A program made the translations under genes and the position numbers. From Pezicula radicicola (Eukaryota; Ascomycota; Leotiomycetes; Helotiales; Dermateaceae): DNA of 64,000 bases. Below the pieces are notes generated by a model, which saw only the letters and a program-made list of their open reading frames with translations, was not told the DNA's origin and made no database searches. Of this stretch, positions 60,072-64,000 are shown in pieces; position 1 is the stretch's first letter; each line of letters opens with the position of its first letter. The stretch spans positions 535,312 to 599,311 of the forward strand of contig PDUO01000023.1 in assembly GCA_003008705.1 (NCBI GenBank), read 5' to 3'.

Positions 60072-60830
60072 ATGTGTTTCTACGCAACCTACTCCTTTAC
60101 ATGCGGATGCGTAGTATGGGGAAACCAAAAAGTAACACCCTGCCGCAAGTCACTCCAATCCAAAAAAGACTCCTCAAACAATCAACAGATCTGCCCAAAC
60201 AAAAAATTCCACGCTTTTCACTCTCGTAAACTGGCAATCTCATGCACTCAATGCAGCATCCAAAAACGTATAAAAGCAATGATCTACGAAATAAAGAAAA
60301 ACGTTGAGAGAATTGGAGAGAAACGACGGAAAGGGGAATTAGCGAAGAAGAGTCATGGAGTGAAGGTGCTAAGTGATTCTAAGTATATTTCTGGGTGGGG
60401 ATTTGTGGTTGAAGTAGGAGTGATTGATGGTTTGGGGTTAGATGGGAAGATTTCGACTTTGAAAATTCCGAATTCAAGGTTTGGTTCTGTGGTATCTTCA
60501 CCGTTGATAGAGGAGAAGTTACCAATATCAATACCGAAGAACCCATCAATCATAATACCTAAACCCAGACCAACTTCCGAACTAGAACCGTCAATACTGA
60601 AGAAACAAATAACTACGACTACTACGATACCTAAACCAACAAGACCAACTTCTATACTTCCACTCCCGAAATCCAGTACCAGCACTTCTAAGATTCTTCA
60701 ACTACCTAAGAATGAGGGCAGAGAAAGCCGGGACCGGGTTCCGAAACGTGGAAGTTCTAGTCAAGTTCAGAAGATGGTTGAGCCTAGAAAGAGAGAGGTG
60801 TCTTTTGAGTGGCCGGATTATGTCTTTTGA
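60072..60830 (+). CDS. Hypothetical protein, cysteine-containing N-terminus
   Basis: A single exon encodes 252 residues from an ATG in good context (ACC before it). I do not recognise a family. The first 65 residues contain seven cysteines, including a C-x-C (residues 11 and 13) and a CTQC pair. Two more cysteines lie between, at about 24 and 41, which could form a small metal-binding or disulfide module. A basic helix rich in Lys/Arg/Glu follows. The rest is low-complexity Pro/Ser/Thr/Lys with repeated IPKP-type motifs. No signal peptide and no membrane segment. The coding bias and the lack of stops over 750 bp support a real gene; function unknown. Confidence 0.65.
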   Translation: MCFYATYSFTCGCVVWGNQKVTPCRKSLQSKKDSSNNQQICPNKKFHAFHSRKLAISCTQCSIQKRIKAMIYEIKKNVERIGEKRRKGELAKKSHGVKVLSDSKYISGWGFVVEVGVIDGLGLDGKISTLKIPNSRFGSVVSSPLIEEKLPISIPKNPSIIIPKPRPTSELEPSILKKQITTTTTIPKPTRPTSILPLPKSSTSTSKILQLPKNEGRESRDRVPKRGSSSQVQKMVEPRKREVSFEWPDYVF

Positions 60831-61894
60831 GAAGACAGACTTGTCATCTAAACCTCGCTAAAGAATTATTAGGAATGAAAAGGAGGATATCTAAGTATGA
60901 AAAAAAAAAGAAATGAAAAAAAAAGTGTTCGTTTATACATGTTTCTCTTTGTATTTATGAGTGTGATACTTGATGTGTAGTGTAAGTGACATGCCTCGCA
61001 ATTATTTGAATGACATAAGGACAATGGAAGAACTTAAAATATATACTATATGTAAATTATTAGTGACTACTTAGTTCCAACTATTTAATAAAAGCCATAG
61101 CCTGCCTAACTTCTAAGTGACTTATCTTAGTTGTTGTATAAAAGGTAAAATTTGGGGTAGCAACTCTATTTTTGTATTTTGTATTCTGCTTAGAGCCAAG
61201 GGCTATAAGTAGTAGTCTATTTGTAGACCTGTCATGAAGAGACAAGTAATGGTAGCTACACACCTTTTCTAAAACATACATCACTGTTTACGATGTTGTA
61301 TAGCTTAGAAAGGAGAAGGCAGTAAAGTATAAAAGTAGAACTAAAGAACTATTTGGTAGCTAAGTTGGGTTTAGTGTTAAACCATTGATGAAATTTCTTA
61401 ATCATAAGTTGCTTAAACGGTAAGCGTAGTACAGTAACTAAATCTTACTTTAGATACTTGTATATACTTATATAAGTAGTAACAACATTCTTTGCAATAT
61501 CTTCTAGTAGGTCTTAAATAAACAATAATATTACAGTACTATGTAGCGTCTACAAAAATTGCAAAGTAAAGAGCAAGAGCTTCTAGAATCTTGTAAACTA
61601 TGAACATAGAGTTGAATGTGTAGGTATGTACTAAAAAGGGTGCCTTTGAAACGCTTCAGCAAAGCCTGCTCGAACCATGAACCTTGGGACGGGGCCTTGG
61701 GTAAATATTTCCACCACATGCATTTCGTGAATCCAAGAGGGCCTGAAGGTATTAAAGGAAGACCCTTCCAGTAGGATCCTGTGCAAAACGCCTCGGTTTA
61801 CCTAAATCTATGCATTATACCCTTGATCTCGTCCGGGGTTAAGATTCCTGAATTGGTCTCTTCGTTCTTAGATCCCATATTCCAACCAATTCTC
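60831..61894. other. AT-rich, TA-rich stretch without genes
   Basis: About 1 kb of clearly AT-rich DNA full of TA, TTTAG and CTAAA words, similar in texture to the block at 12.4-13.3 kb. No frame is coding; the small minus frames (61081-61284, 61531-61719) have no recognisable features. It may be remains of a mobile element mutated by RIP, but no ends are visible. Confidence 0.45.
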
Positions 61895-62650
61895 TCAACC
61901 ATCCTCCTCCCTTCTCAAACACCCCAAACAGCATACCTCTCCCTCAGTACCCCTCTCCACACAGCATCGACTGCATACCATCCCCCTATGTTCCCACTCT
62001 TTCGCTCCTTTCGCTCCATACCCATCACCAATTCTCTCACTTTCCCCTTCTTTCTCCAGGTCCCCATTCCCAGCATAGAAGTCAGCTGCCATCTCCTCTC
62101 TCCAATCTGAGCCTGAGCCCATACATTCCCGAATACAAATATAACAGGTCCTCTCCCCACACCCCTCACAATCAGCATAAGAATCCAGATCCGACCTTAC
62201 AGTCGGTTTCCGATGGCAGATATGGCAGGGATCTAATACCGCTTTCACTTTTCTCGTTTCTGCTGCCTTTAAGTTCTGCAGTTCGTCGCTGCGGGGAAAT
62301 ATATGAAGTGCTAGTTGTTCGTGTTCGACTCGTTGCCGCTTTAGATCGTGAGGTGTAAAGCGGACAGGTTTCAGCCGTCTTGATTGCGTGTGAGGAAATT
62401 CGGTACTAGAATTATGGGAGGGATGATGAGACTCGTTGTTTGAAGGGAAGAAAGAAGATCCGTTTCTGGGACTGTTGTTTACCTCACGTCAGCAAGATTG
62501 TTGGGGACGAAGGGGATGAAGCGTAGAGTTGATGTGGGATTCGTACCTAGATAATTTCATCTGGATCTCCAAATCGAGACTGTGGTTCTCATCTTCTCTG
62601 CGGCGTTTGCGAGACGGTACTTCGATTGGGGATTGGGCTATTGAGGGCAT
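61895..62650 (-). CDS. Conserved-looking cysteine-rich putative zinc-binding protein
   Basis: Exons 62650-62547 and 62471-61895, with a 75 bp intron, give 226 residues. The start MPSIAQSPIEVPSRKRRRED carries a basic nuclear-signal-like cluster. From about residue 115 there is a dense set of cysteine pairs: CHIC, then CEGCGERTCYICIREC, and later CSRCC and CCLGC. This could bind two or more zinc ions in a RING/PHD-like treble arrangement. The stretch RSDLDSYADCEGC between the first pairs looks strongly constrained. I believe similar uncharacterised proteins occur in other moulds, but I cannot name a family or function. The spacer between the cysteine groups is Gly/Glu-rich. Confidence 0.75.
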
Positions 62651-63297
62651 CCTGTTGCCGCCGCCTCCGTCGAGATTTGCTGGTATCGTTTTTCGCTCTC
62701 AGAGATGGTAGGTGGCTGCCTAGGATTTTATTGGCTTGTTGTAATGCAAACGAAGAGTGGTAGGAATAGTGAGATAATAGAATTGGAAGATGGCCTTGTT
62801 GCTGGAGGCACTGGAGGTGTGAGTTGAGGTTAAGTTGAGGTTGTGAGAAGGTTCAAGTAGCGTTCGAGGATGGTTGTCGGGATGCTATCGTTCCTGGCGG
62901 ATGATTATCGGAAGCCGGGTGTAGCCGCCTGGCAGCGGACAGAGACCAGGGGATCCTGAATTTGTGTGGCAAGGGGGAAATCATATGAAATTGGTAATAT
63001 GAGTCTGTGGAAACAGATTTTGGCGTTTGTAAAGGCCCTTTAGGAAGAAACAGGATTCTTGTTCATTTTAAGCTAATTCTTCATCTGAAATCTTTGGAAC
63101 ATTGGGTCTCAGAAACTCAAGAATAATCATCCAACAACGCCGCAATGAAAGACCAATCTCAATGGAACATGCATTTGATGTTACAACTCAAGTAGTATCA
63201 ACTTTGGTATACATTCACTAGGCATGCCAGCCTCGAGTCGATATCCAGTTCCCCAACGCCATCGAAAGCTTAACGACTTTTCTAACCCAAGTCCGCA
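62651..63297. other. Intergenic
   Basis: The promoter of the cysteine-rich protein gene and the 3' flank of the PRP4-like gene. No further feature is seen. Confidence 0.5.
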
Positions 63298-64000
63298 TCA
63301 CAAGCCCTCCATGTCATTTCTTCCCCATAACTTAACAGTGCGATCATAGCCACCGCTTACAATCCACTTTCCATCTCTGCTCGCATCGACACTATGCACA
63401 TTCCCCGTATGCCCACTCAAACTCTGCACCAAACTCCAGTCGTCCGCAGAAAAAATATTAACATTCTTATCAAATCCACTAGACACGAAGAAAGTGCCTG
63501 ATTTCTTTGGTTTCCTCTCTCCCTTCTCATCAACCTCGGGAAGAACTCCTTGTGCTGGATCATCAAAGCCTTTGAACCACCGGAGATCAGAAACAACACT
63601 ACGATGAGCGCCGACTCCACCCGCTGCTTGCACTTTTCGTACGTCCCAACACTTGATCCAGCCATCTCCAGAACCAGAGAGTACACGATGACCGTCGACC
63701 CCCCAATCTAGTGCGTAGATTGGTCGGATGTGCCCGTCTAGGATCATAACTGTACGGCCTGTTCGTAAATCCCAGATACGCCCGATACTGTCCATTCCGG
63801 CACTAGCTAGCAAAGAACCATCCGTATTGAAGCTAAGTGCAAAGACGCCTCGAGAGTGTCCTTCCTGAAGAAGCAACTCTGTAGTGGTCTCGACGTCCCA
63901 GAGTCGCCATGTAGTGTCTTCAGATGCCGATGCCAGATACCTGCCTGAAGGGTGAAATTCAACTCGGCATACACGCTGGTTGTGACCCGCAAGGGTTGAT
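63298..64000 (-). CDS. prp4: PRP4-type U4/U6 snRNP WD40 protein, 3' part
   Basis: The C-terminal 233 residues and stop codon are in the window; the gene continues past 64000. The frame shows successive WD40 repeats: LASASEDTTWRLWDV, LLASAGMDSIGRIWDLRTG, VLSGSGDGWIKCWDVRK, then a repeat with an insertion (FVSSGFDKNVNIFS), and finally IVSGGYDRTVKLWG. The wording RVEFHPSGRYLASASEDTTWRLWD and SIGRIWDLRTGRTVMILDGH is that of PRPF4/Prp4, which sits with Prp3 on U4/U6 in the spliceosome. Fission yeast uses the name prp4 for an unrelated kinase, so the symbol here follows budding yeast. Confidence 0.9.
   Translation of the reverse strand, partial: STLAGHNQRVCRVEFHPSGRYLASASEDTTWRLWDVETTTELLLQEGHSRGVFALSFNTDGSLLASAGMDSIGRIWDLRTGRTVMILDGHIRPIYALDWGVDGHRVLSGSGDGWIKCWDVRKVQAAGGVGAHRSVVSDLRWFKGFDDPAQGVLPEVDEKGERKPKKSGTFFVSSGFDKNVNIFSADDWSLVQSLSGHTGNVHSVDASRDGKWIVSGGYDRTVKLWGRNDMEGL

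Noticed and set aside
60831..61894. Possible transposon remnant
   Set aside because: The AT-rich texture fits RIP, but there are no terminal repeats, target duplications or residual transposase/reverse transcriptase motifs to support a mobile element call.

Overview
This window reads as nuclear DNA of a filamentous ascomycete (Pezizomycotina). Most protein genes are interrupted by short introns, commonly 47-120 bp, with GTATGT/GTAAGT-type donors, GCTAAC/CTGAC-type branch points and CAG/TAG acceptors. The gene set mixes universal eukaryotic housekeeping genes with some typical of moulds: a COP9 signalosome subunit, a MeaB-type bZIP factor and an initiator tRNA with eukaryotic features. A leotiomycete-like fungus is my guess from general resemblance; the sequence alone does not prove it. 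I reconstructed the splice structures by hand so that every coding sequence stays in frame.

Left part (1-18.4 kb): a gene-poor region. A Reg1-like protein phosphatase 1 regulator lies at 2.7-4.6 kb on the minus strand. It is followed by about 8.7 kb with no protein gene I can support, ending in an AT-rich block that carries an initiator tRNA-Met gene (13320-13391, minus). A 928-residue protein with a C-terminal methyltransferase domain follows at 14.1-16.9 kb.

Middle part (18.4-46 kb): a dense housekeeping block. In order: RanGAP (minus), COX17 (plus), COG6 (minus), NUS1 (plus), an AlkB-family dioxygenase (minus), TRM5 (plus), MPS1 kinase (minus), an SGNH/GDSL hydrolase (plus), CSN4 (minus), a gamma-glutamylcyclotransferase-like protein (minus), a pyroglutamyl-peptidase I-like protein (plus), an F-box protein (minus), TFIIF beta (minus) and a five-finger CCCH protein related to ZC3H3/Red5 (plus). 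Strands alternate, so many promoters are shared between divergent genes (RanGAP/COX17, COG6/NUS1, AlkB/TRM5, MPS1/SGNH, TFIIF beta/CCCH protein), and the convergent pairs have short gaps (15 bp between the NUS1 and AlkB stop codons).

Right part (46-64 kb): a MeaB-type bZIP gene flanked by long non-coding stretches, then a Sel1-repeat (Nif1-like) gene with two unusually long introns, the divergent NOC4/ATP4 pair, an intron-bearing tRNA-Arg(ACG), a hypothetical protein, an AT-rich stretch, a conserved cysteine-rich zinc-binding-type protein, and the 3' part of a PRP4-type WD40 splicing factor cut by the window end.

No operon-like system, CRISPR array, intact transposon or virus is visible. The genes serve mostly unrelated core functions: nuclear transport, Golgi tethering, dolichol synthesis, tRNA modification, spindle checkpoint, transcription, ribosome biogenesis, respiration and splicing. 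The most unusual observations are a start codon apparently assembled by splicing in the F-box gene, a 15-residue last exon isolated behind a 366 bp intron in the Sel1-repeat gene, a PCNA-interaction-like peptide on the AlkB protein, and a hydrophobic segment in the bZIP protein.
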